From Ferruginibacter albus (GTDB lineage Bacteria > Bacteroidota > Bacteroidia > Chitinophagales > Chitinophagaceae), in NCBI RefSeq assembly GCF_020042285.1, contig NZ_CP083388.1, positions 1,452,001 to 1,516,000 of the forward strand: a stretch of DNA of 64,000 bases, written 5' to 3'. The notes beneath the pieces were generated by a model. It was not told the origin of the DNA and searched no databases. It was given only the letters and a program-made list of their open reading frames with translations. Made by a program: the position numbers and the translations under genes. Positions 25,667 to 34,200 of the stretch are shown one piece after another (the stretch's first letter is position 1; every line of letters begins with the position of its first letter).

Positions 25667-26824
25667 ATGAATACAATAAAAAAATATCCTTTTTATTTTC
25701 AGGCAACCACAGTATTGTTTGGATTGATACTGTTTGTGTATGCATTGATGAATTTAAAGAACGTAGTGATACCGCTTTTATTTGCTTCTTTATTGTCGGT
25801 TTTATTGAATCCTATAGTGGATTGGCTGGAGAAGAAAAGAGTACCTAAGGTTATATCCATTTTACTATCGATATTTTTAGCGCTAATAGTTTTACTGTCG
25901 GTAATGTATTTTATATCCTCGCAGTTGATGAGCTTTAGAACCGAGCTGCCGGTTTTGCGGGAACGTTTTGCTGCCTTGTTTGTAAAGTTGCGTGGGTGGT
26001 TAAATCTGCATATGAATGTTTCTTATGCAAAACAGGAGGAGCTCATTCAAAATGGTAAGCATAGCCTGGAATCATTATTGGGGCAAACATTGGGAATTGC
26101 ATTGGGTGTTATCAATGTGTTTGTGTTGATTCCTGTTTACACCTTTCTGTTTATCTATTACAAAAAACTTATTCTTAATTTTTTGTTTGAAGTATTTGCC
26201 ACAACTAATTCAAAAGAAGTAGGAATTGTATTAAGCCAAACAAAAGGCGCTGTTCAAAATTATATGATAGGCTTAATGGTGGAGGGACTTATTATTGCAA
26301 CGTTAAATACTGTCGCTTTATTGATATTAGGAGTTAAGTATTCACTTTTATTGGGCTTGTTGGGAGCTATATTGAACGTATTGCCATTGTTTGGAGGATT
26401 TATAGCGATCCTGCTACCGGTAATTATTGCTACTATCACAAAAGATGGGTTTACTACACAAATATGGATCATCGTGTCTTACACCGTTATCCAGTTTATC
26501 GATAACCATTTTATCATCCCGTTTTTTGTTTCATCAAGAGTAAAAATAAATGCACTGATTTCTATCGTTGTTGTTTTATTGGGCGGAGGTTTGTGGGGAA
26601 TACCCGGAATGTTTTTATCAATACCCATTACCGGGGTTTTGAAAATTGTTTTTGACAGGATTCCTGAACTGAAACCCTGGGGCAAGTTATTGGGCGATGA
26701 AGTACCTTCGACTTTTAAAGGAGAGAAGAACCTTTTAGGAATGGCGACAGATAAAGTAAAGGCAACGGGTACACGAAAAAAAGCCGGACGTAATCTTGCT
26801 GTTGATGGAGGTTCGCAAAAGTAA
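25667..26824 (+). CDS. AI-2E family transporter
   Basis: The 385-residue inner-membrane protein has about eight hydrophobic helices in the AI-2E/UPF0118 pattern, with a soluble segment after the third helix (RTELPVLRERFAALFVKLRG). The family-typical region IQFIDNHFIIPFFVSSRVKI is followed by NALISIVVVLLGGGLWGIPG and MFLSIPITGVLKIVFDR. Members export autoinducer-2 or act as Na+/H+ antiporters; which applies is unknown. The C-terminus is basic and soluble. It is co-directional with the stress protein upstream and the metallopeptidase downstream (5 bases). Confidence 0.9.
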   Translation: MNTIKKYPFYFQATTVLFGLILFVYALMNLKNVVIPLLFASLLSVLLNPIVDWLEKKRVPKVISILLSIFLALIVLLSVMYFISSQLMSFRTELPVLRERFAALFVKLRGWLNLHMNVSYAKQEELIQNGKHSLESLLGQTLGIALGVINVFVLIPVYTFLFIYYKKLILNFLFEVFATTNSKEVGIVLSQTKGAVQNYMIGLMVEGLIIATLNTVALLILGVKYSLLLGLLGAILNVLPLFGGFIAILLPVIIATITKDGFTTQIWIIVSYTVIQFIDNHFIIPFFVSSRVKINALISIVVVLLGGGLWGIPGMFLSIPITGVLKIVFDRIPELKPWGKLLGDEVPSTFKGEKNLLGMATDKVKATGTRKKAGRNLAVDGGSQK

Positions 26825-26829
26825 TTGCT

Positions 26830-27891
26830 ATGAAATTATTTAAGTGCACCAACTGCGGGCAATTGATCTATTTTGAAAATACGTATTGTCAGAACTGTAA
26901 TTATTCTGTTGGATTTGATCTTGACAGCTTTCAAATGTTATCATTGGATACTGATGGTAAAGCGTGCATTAAAGGAAGCATAAAAAATAAAAAAGCTTAT
27001 CGCTATTGTTTTAATTTCCAGTACAGCGTATGCAACTGGTTAATTGAAAAAAACAGTAACAGTGATTTCTGTAAAGCCTGTGAATTAAACAGAACTATTC
27101 CGGATCTTTCAAAAAATGAATATCGTGAACGCTGGCGACTGATTGAAGTTGCCAAGCACAGGGTGTTGTTTTCTTTATTCAGAATGAATTTGCCTGTAAT
27201 AAGTAAGCAAGTAAATGTTGGATCAGGGCTTGTATTCGATTTTAAAGCTAATGAAACGCCGGATGAAACAATTTACACCGGGCACAACGACGGTACCATC
27301 ACCATTAACATTGCAGAAGCAGACGATATCGAAAGAGAAATGGTTCGCAGATCCATGCATGAAAGCTACCGGACTTTGCTTGGTCATTTCAGACATGAAA
27401 TAGGACATTACTATTGGGATAGATTAATAAGAGATACTAATAATGTTGATGCATTCAGAACAGTTTTTGGAGACGAACGGGCAAATTATAAAGAAGCATT
27501 GGAAAAATATTATGAGCACGGAGCAACTATTACCTGGAATGAAAATTATATCAGTGCTTATGCAAGTTCTCATCCCTGGGAAGATTGGGCGGAAACATGG
27601 GCGCATTACATGCACATTATTGATACATTGGAAACGGCATATTCCTTTGGCTTAAGTGTTGATCCATTAGCGGGAGAAACAACAAAGGAATTTAAAACAA
27701 GAATTAAAACAGATCCCTACATCGTTAAAGATTTTGATTACCTCTTTCGGTTATGGCTACCCTTAACCTTTGCAATGAACAGTTTAAATCGGAGCATGGG
27801 CACAAAAGATCCTTATCCCTTTGTGATCACTTCTTCTGTAAAAAATAAAATAGCCTTCATTCATGATCTTATTGTGGCATATACAGCATGA
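26830..27891 (+). CDS. putative zinc-binding metallopeptidase with N-terminal zinc ribbon
   Basis: The 353-residue protein opens with a zinc ribbon (FKCTNCGQLI, ENTYCQNCNY) and has a second Cys group (CNWLIEKN..FCKAC). The catalytic region has HEIGHYYW at residues 189-196, with Glu190 as base and His189 and His193 as ligands. A downstream WEDWAETWAHYMHI could supply the third ligand, as in the Peptidase_Mx family. It has no signal peptide. The family occurs next to stress genes in many Bacteroidota; the substrate is unknown. Confidence 0.85.
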   Translation: MKLFKCTNCGQLIYFENTYCQNCNYSVGFDLDSFQMLSLDTDGKACIKGSIKNKKAYRYCFNFQYSVCNWLIEKNSNSDFCKACELNRTIPDLSKNEYRERWRLIEVAKHRVLFSLFRMNLPVISKQVNVGSGLVFDFKANETPDETIYTGHNDGTITINIAEADDIEREMVRRSMHESYRTLLGHFRHEIGHYYWDRLIRDTNNVDAFRTVFGDERANYKEALEKYYEHGATITWNENYISAYASSHPWEDWAETWAHYMHIIDTLETAYSFGLSVDPLAGETTKEFKTRIKTDPYIVKDFDYLFRLWLPLTFAMNSLNRSMGTKDPYPFVITSSVKNKIAFIHDLIVAYTA

Positions 27892-27946
27892 GGTTTTTTT
27901 TCTACAATAATCATTGTTCTATCTTATTGACGTGCACTATACTTGC

Positions 27947-27963
27947 TGGCATGGTTTTTAAGC
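27947..27963 (+). promoter_or_regulatory. TGGCATGGTTTT element (sigma-54-like -24 region)
   Basis: TGGCATGGTTTTTAAGC lies 38 bases before the OmpA-type gene at 27986. A GC dinucleotide is present, but 12 rather than 10 bases after the GG. It shares 12 identical bases with two other upstream elements in the window. Confidence 0.45.
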
Positions 27964-27985
27964 TGTTCTTTAAAACGAAAGCAAT

Positions 27986-28801
27986 ATGAAAAAGCAACTT
28001 TTTATCCTGTTTACAGCGATCGCCTTAATAAGCCAAAGCTGTGTATCAAAGCGATTGTTCAGAGATTCGCAAAGTCAGGTGGCTGCCTTAAGAAATGACA
28101 GCACACAATTAGCGAACAAGATCGAAGAAATGAATACTAAAATAACTGCGCTCAACGGAGATGTCAGCAGCATGAATAAAAAGATCGCTGACTTAAATAA
28201 TGAGAAGAATGCATTGGATCAGCAAACTACTTCACAACAAAATGCATTAAATCAAACTACACAAACATTACAGCAACAACGCCAGCGGTTACAACAACTG
28301 GAACAACTACTGGAACAGCAAAGAAAGCAATCAAGAGAATTAAAAGATAAGATGAGTGAAGCATTGAATAATTTTAAATCGAATGAACTAACGATAACAC
28401 AAAAGAACGGTAAAGTGTATGTTAGTCTTTCAGAAGAGTTGTTGTTTCCTTCGGGAAGTGCTGTTGTTAACCCGAGGGGAGTGGATGCATTGGCAAAACT
28501 GGCGGCAGTATTAAATTTAAATCCGGACATATCTGTAGATATAGAAGGGCACACAGATAGCATTCCTATTAAAGGAAGATACCAGGATAATTGGGACCTA
28601 AGTACTGCAAGGGCAAATTCTATCGTTCGGATATTAGTTAATAATTATAAGGTAGATCCTGTAAGGGTGATCGCATCAGGGCATAGCAAATATGATCCTG
28701 TAGATGTTAACTTTACTCCTCAGGGAAGGGCAAATAACCGCCGTACAGAAATTATTCTTTCTCCAAAGCTGGATGAAATGTATAAGTTGCTGGAATCATA
28801 A
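27986..28801 (+). CDS. OmpA-family peptidoglycan-binding lipoprotein
   Basis: The 271-residue lipoprotein has lipid Cys19 (LISQSC). Residues 30-130 form a long Gln- and Asn-rich coiled coil (TLQQQRQRLQQLEQLLEQQR). The C-terminal OmpA domain is complete: LLFPSGSAVVNPRGV, ISVDIEGHTDSIPI, NWDLSTARANSIVRIL and a final GRANNRRTEIILSP. It likely ties the outer membrane to peptidoglycan non-covalently. A TGGCATGG element precedes it. The glycosylase gene follows after 11 bases. Confidence 0.92.
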   Translation: MKKQLFILFTAIALISQSCVSKRLFRDSQSQVAALRNDSTQLANKIEEMNTKITALNGDVSSMNKKIADLNNEKNALDQQTTSQQNALNQTTQTLQQQRQRLQQLEQLLEQQRKQSRELKDKMSEALNNFKSNELTITQKNGKVYVSLSEELLFPSGSAVVNPRGVDALAKLAAVLNLNPDISVDIEGHTDSIPIKGRYQDNWDLSTARANSIVRILVNNYKVDPVRVIASGHSKYDPVDVNFTPQGRANNRRTEIILSPKLDEMYKLLES

Positions 28802-28812
28802 TTGAATTCAGA

Positions 28813-29544
28813 ATGCCTGAAGGTCCATCCATCTTGCTATTGAAAGAAGCTACGAAACAGTTTGTTGGTAAAAAAGTGCTAACGGTTTCGGGTAATAGCA
28901 AGATGGATCTTTCTTTTATTAAAAACAAAACGATCATTGATATAAAGACCTGGGGCAAGCAATACCTCATTTGTTTTAAAAATGTTACCATTCGTATTCA
29001 TTTATTGATGTTTGGCTCTTACACCATTAATACTTCCAAAGAATTTAAACCCCGTTTACACCTCCAGTTTAAAAATGGCGAACTTAATTTTTATAATTGT
29101 TCCATTAAGATCATAGAAGAAGAACTGGATGAAGTATATGATTGGAATGCAGATGTAATGAGTGATTTATGGGATTCCAAAAAAGCAGAAAAGAAATTAC
29201 TCTCCACAGAAAATACAATGGTTTGTGATGCTTTATTGGATCAAAATATATTTTCAGGCGTTGGTAATATTATTAAGAATGAAGTATTATTCCGGATAAA
29301 AGTGCACCCGGAAAGTATTGTAACAAAGCTCCCTGTTAAGAAACTAAGGGAAATGATCAAAGAAGCTGTTAAGTATAGCTTTGAGTTTTTAGAATGGAAA
29401 AGAAAATATGTATTGAGAGAACATTGGCTGGCACATAGCAAAAAAATATGTCCAAGAGATAATATTTCTTTTTCAAAAGGGTATCTCGGTAAAACGCATC
29501 GGCGTAGTTTTTACTGTAATAAATGCCAGGTGCTTTATAAATAA
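28813..29544 (+). CDS. endonuclease VIII-like DNA glycosylase (Fpg/Nei family)
   Basis: The 243-residue protein starts MPEGPSILLL with the Fpg/Nei catalytic Pro2-Glu3. It contains the helix-two-turn-helix signature DALLDQNIFSGVGNIIKNEV and a C-terminal zinc-finger region. In the finger the second pair is intact (YCNKC) but the first reads CPRD, so one Cys of the usual CxxC is Asp. GKTHRRSFYC is otherwise canonical. It excises oxidised bases in DNA repair. Its neighbours are an OmpA lipoprotein and stress genes. Confidence 0.88.
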   Translation: MPEGPSILLLKEATKQFVGKKVLTVSGNSKMDLSFIKNKTIIDIKTWGKQYLICFKNVTIRIHLLMFGSYTINTSKEFKPRLHLQFKNGELNFYNCSIKIIEEELDEVYDWNADVMSDLWDSKKAEKKLLSTENTMVCDALLDQNIFSGVGNIIKNEVLFRIKVHPESIVTKLPVKKLREMIKEAVKYSFEFLEWKRKYVLREHWLAHSKKICPRDNISFSKGYLGKTHRRSFYCNKCQVLYK

Positions 29545-29642
29545 AACTCCATTCGCAATAATTAAATTACAAATGGAGTATACTTCAGAATTCCCGACGA
29601 ATGCAACATATGCTTTTGCACGAATCTAGGATGGCTTCCGAA

Positions 29643-29834
29643 TTACTTTTTGTTGGATGTTTTTGCTTTAGGAACTTTAGTTCCTTCTTTTCTTGCTTCA
29701 GACAAACCAATGGCTATTGCTTGTTTTTTACTGGTTACCTTTTTGCCGCTTCTTCCGCTTTTTAAAGTTCCTTCTTTTCTTTCATGCATTGCTTTCTCAA
29801 CTTTATCCTGTGCCTTTTTTGAATAGTTAGCCAT
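29643..29834 (-). CDS. DUF6496 small basic protein
   Basis: The 63-residue protein is very Lys-rich (MANYSKKAQDKVEKAMHERK, GTLKSGRSGKKVTSKKQAIA, IGLSEARKEGTKVP) and matches the DUF6496 pattern. Its role is unknown; charge suggests nucleic-acid contact. It is convergent with the glycosylase gene. A TGGTATATAATTTGTCC element lies about 56 bases upstream (29876-29892). Confidence 0.8.
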   Translation of the reverse strand: MANYSKKAQDKVEKAMHERKEGTLKSGRSGKKVTSKKQAIAIGLSEARKEGTKVPKAKTSNKK

Positions 29835-30050
29835 AGTAAATGAGATTTAGTTTTAATAGAAGATCAATAGATATAGGACAAATTATATACCATCTGTTTC
29901 AGTTTTCTTTTTTTGCTTTTCCTTTCCCCATGAGGAATTTGTTACTCGATATGAGGGCATTAATTACCATTTTGTAAGCATTAAAAATCAGGCATAAAAC
30001 TTTCATTTACTTAAGCAGGAATAAAATTATTATCAATTAAAAACTATTTT

Positions 30051-30305
30051 ATGACACTAATAGAAATAATATTCAAATACAAGGGCGGCATAGTTGAATC
30101 AGAGATTCGCTCTGAAGATAGCGTTGATGGTTGCTTTTATTCAATAAAACTAAACGGCTTATATGCTTTCACACTTTTTCATGATAATAACAATAATAAT
30201 TGGGCAATAGTAAAAAATGCAGAAGGATATATTCCGGAAGTAGAACATGAATTGCTATCAATACTAACCATGCAATTGAATTGGGAAATGTCTCATGTTG
30301 CCTGA
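30051..30305 (+). CDS. hypothetical protein
   Basis: This 84-residue protein (MTLIEIIFKYKGGIVESEIR, GLYAFTLFHDNNNNNWAIVK, then EVEHELLSILTMQLNWEMSH) has no signal peptide or recognised domain. It is 66 bases upstream of the beta-barrel gene, co-directional. An AGGCATAAAACTTTC element lies 60 bases before its ATG. Confidence 0.5.
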   Translation: MTLIEIIFKYKGGIVESEIRSEDSVDGCFYSIKLNGLYAFTLFHDNNNNNWAIVKNAEGYIPEVEHELLSILTMQLNWEMSHVA

Positions 30306-30371
30306 CAATGTTTAACACTACACGTGAGACACTCTTACAAAATTTTAAATTCATCATTAAAAAATCAAAAT

Positions 30372-31109
30372 ATGAAAACGATACTTTTTCTAATAACGGC
30401 AATGCTTACTCAACAAATGTTTGCACAACCTGTTGAGCCTGCTACTGAAACGTCTACTACTACGCTAAACCCCGGTGGTTTTTACGTACGAGGCGGTGTT
30501 AATTTTTCAAATATCTCTGTTAATAACAATGGTTCCGTTAATAATGCCAATACATTGACAACATTTAATGTAGGTTTTCTGGCAGATCTGCCATTAGGAG
30601 ATGTTTTATCATTTCAAACAGGTTTATATTTAAACGGACAAGGCGCACAGGCAGAAAGCTTTGCCGATAAGAATAATACATCCGATAATTATGTAAAATC
30701 AAAATTAAATCCATGGTACCTGCAGGTGCCGGCCAACATCGTGTTCAAATTTCCGATCGTTGGTGACAGTCGCTTTTTTATAGGAGTGGGACCCTATGCG
30801 CAAATGGGCGTATTTGGTAAAACTACCGTTGAAACAAAACTGGCGGGAAATGTTACCACCAGGAGCGCAGACATAAAATTCAATAACGATGATTTAACTA
30901 CTTCAGAACAGGAAGATGCTGGTTTTGATAAGCTAAAACGGTTTGATTTTGGGTTAAATGCTTTAGCAGGTATTGAAACTGAGCATTTTTTATTTGGGGT
31001 CAATTATGGTTGGGGTTTTACTAAGATCAACTCCACCCAATCTGACAATAGTGAAAACGATAATAATAAATACCGTTCCTTCAGTATCAATCTTGGATTC
31101 AAACTATAA
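30372..31109 (+). CDS. PorT-like outer membrane beta-barrel protein
   Basis: I chose ATG 30372 (245 residues), which yields a signal peptide MKTILFLITAMLTQQMFAQ. The mature protein has alternating aromatic strands of the outer-membrane beta-barrel family: GGFYVRGGVNFSNISVNNNG, VGFLADLPLGDVLSFQTGLY, LNPWYLQVPANIVFKFP, RFFIGVGPYAQMGVFG, FGLNALAGIETEHFLFGVNY and the C-terminal FSINLGFKL. Function unknown. A strong terminator follows. Confidence 0.85.
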   Translation: MKTILFLITAMLTQQMFAQPVEPATETSTTTLNPGGFYVRGGVNFSNISVNNNGSVNNANTLTTFNVGFLADLPLGDVLSFQTGLYLNGQGAQAESFADKNNTSDNYVKSKLNPWYLQVPANIVFKFPIVGDSRFFIGVGPYAQMGVFGKTTVETKLAGNVTTRSADIKFNNDDLTTSEQEDAGFDKLKRFDFGLNALAGIETEHFLFGVNYGWGFTKINSTQSDNSENDNNKYRSFSINLGFKL

Positions 31110-31130
31110 CTTGCCAAAGATTGATCTCCA

Positions 31131-31167
31131 ATCCACAATGCTGATACAGCATTGTGGATTTTTTTCC
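31131..31167 (+). terminator. intrinsic terminator after the beta-barrel gene
   Basis: ATCCACAATGCTG and CAGCATTGTGGAT form a 13-bp stem around a two-base loop, followed by TTTTTTT. It separates the barrel gene from the tamB operon. Confidence 0.9.
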
Positions 31168-31251
31168 ACGATACCTTCTATTTAGCTCCTTTTTTTAGCT
31201 TAAAACGCATAAAAAATAAGGCATGATATTTTTAGTATAAGCGAATATATC

Positions 31252-34200
31252 ATGACCGTTAAACGAATTATACAGAAGACGCTTAAAATAATCCTTTACA
31301 TCGTTGGTTCTATCATTGTACTGATTGTAGTTGTAATAATCTTTTTGCAAACTAACTATGCAAAAACCTTTATTCGCAATAAAGCACAGGCATATCTTAC
31401 CGGTAAAGTGCACACCAAAATAACAATTGGTGCTGTTGATTTTAGTTTGCCCAAATGGATAGAAATAAAAAATGTGTATGTTGAAGATCAGCAAAAGGAT
31501 ACCCTTCTTTTTGCGGGCAAGCTGGCAGTTGACATGGATATGCTGAAATTGATCTCGGGAGAAGTGTATGTGCGTAAGATATCACTGGAAAATATTCGAG
31601 CTAAAATTTCGAGATCAGCTAACGATTCTAATTATAACTATCAATTTATTATTGACGCTTTTACAGGTGGTAATGCTAAAAAAGAAAAAACAACGGATAC
31701 AACAGCATCAAAAATTACAATAAAACAGTTGATCGTAAGCAATTGCTCTTTAAGTTATAAAGATGATTATGCCGGAAGTAATATGTATGCAGTCATCGGT
31801 AAACTAAACGTTACAGTGAATAAGCTGCAGCCGGAAAAAATGTTGTTTGATGTAGATGAAATTAAAACGGATAGTCTTCAGTTTACAATGACAACTTTTA
31901 AAACTGTAAACAAAATTGCACCGCCTTCATCCGGTTCATCATCTGCAGTACTTTTACTGACGATCAAAAAAATTAACTTAAATGTTTTAAACGTAGCTAT
32001 TGAAGATAAAAACACAGGAATGTTTTATGGAAATGATGTGAATCATTTGGAAGTGGATAAGCTGAATATTGATTTGGCAAAGCAAGCAAGTGATATAGAT
32101 AAGATAGCATTGAATAATTCTGTCGTAAAATTTATCTCTCCAAAGCCACAGCAAACCGAAAAGGTTACTAAAGATGCCACAGCTTCACAGTCATGGACGA
32201 TCTTAGTAAATACATTGCGATTAAACAATGATCGTTTGCAATTTGATGATAATCAAAAGCCAAAAGAAAAAGAAGGTTTTGATGCAGCACACATCGATTT
32301 GCAAAAAATCAATATTGATGCTAAAAAAGTATTTTATTCTGCAGATAGTGCAGGTGCTTTGATCAACCAGTTAGCGATTAAAGACCAAAGTGGTTTTGCT
32401 ATTGATACTACACATGCCAGGGTATTGTACAGCAGTAAAAATATTTCTGCAGTAGAGCTTTATCTCAAAACGCCTAACAGTTTAATCCAAAACGCCATTG
32501 AGCTTAACTATGACAGCTTAGCGGGAATGATGAAAGACCCGAAAGGAACTACTGTTAATGCAAAACTTGCCAATACAGTTATTGCAATCAACGATCTTTA
32601 TTTACTGGTGCCTTTTGTTAAGCAATATCTTCCTGAAAATAAGTTCAGAAATAATATAGTAAGTATAAATACAGAAATTCATGGAAGCCTGCAACAGTTA
32701 AATATTCCTTTCCTGCAATTGAAAGGGTTGGCTGGAACAAACATTAATGCAAAAGCCATTTTATACAATGTAAATGATCCAAAGAATATAGGTTATGATG
32801 TGTATGTTTTTAATAGTCATATTCCTAAAAGCGACCTGGTAAAATTTGCTGCTGATAATAAATACATCAGGCAATTGCCATCTGATCTAAGCATTACTAC
32901 GCATTTAAAAGGTAATCAAAAAAACAGCACTGTTTCGCTCGATCTTAAAAGCAGCTCCTTTAAATTGAATGGTGATATAGATGTTAAGAATTTAAGCAAT
33001 ACCAAAGCGCTTAAATATAACGTGAAGGTGAAAGATGGAATGATAAAACGTGATTTTATTACTTCTTTTTTACCGCCTAATACATTGCCTGCTTCCATTC
33101 AATTGCCAGATGTTATTACGGTAAAAGGCACTGCCAGCGGCGATATGGATAATATAAAACCTGACCTGCAATTAGGCGGCAGCTATGGAACTGTTTCTGC
33201 AAAAGGCTATATAAATAATTTCAAGAATAAAGAGGCGGCTGACTACGACCTGCAATTAACAGCAAATGACCTGGCAATTGGTAAGATATTAAAACAAGAC
33301 ACACTGTTAGGTAATTTTTCTTTAGTGGCTTCTGCAAAAGGAAAAGGGTTTAATTATAAAACGATGCATTCAGTTGTTTCGGTTAAGGCAGATCAAGCTA
33401 CTGTTAAACAATATAATTACCATAATATTTTACTCGATGCAACGATTGATGCGGGGAATATTAAAACCTCCGGAAGTATTGCTGATACCAATATCAGGAT
33501 CCAATATTCACTGGAGGCAAATGTTTCAGGCGAATACCCAAAAGATGTTAATGGAACCATACAGGTAGATACGGTACGTCTGCAACAGCTTCATTTATTT
33601 GCAGATACCTTAAATATGGCTTTCCGATCTGTTATTAAAGCGCAGGATCTTGATCCGAAAGATCTGAATTTTTATGTGCTGATAGATTCTTCCCGGATCA
33701 ATTATAAAAATAATCCTTACCAATTTGATTCCGTGATGGCAAAAGCCACCACTAACACTAATGTACACGATATTGTATTTCGATCGCCTGTTGCAGATAT
33801 AAATGCCAATGGTGCATTTGATTATGATAAGATCGGTAATTCTTTATTGCAATTCCTGGATAAATATTATGATGTTATTTCCAATAAAATGGATAACATT
33901 CCTGATCAGCAGATCAGCTTTAATGGGGTTGTTAAGTACCATCCGATCATTGCTGATATTACCGGAGGATTGAAGTACGACCCAATTCCTTTTAAAGGAA
34001 AATATTCTTCCAATGGAACTGATAGCGCATTAAGCTTAATAATGTCTATTCCTAAATTGAATTATGCAGACTATGCAGTTAGTAAAGGAAAGATAGATGT
34101 CTCTTCTTTTAATGACCGGGTTGATTATGGAATTTCTTTTGACATATTAAAGTTGGGCAGCCAGGTATTCTATGCTTCCGATATTAAAGGAAACATTGCA

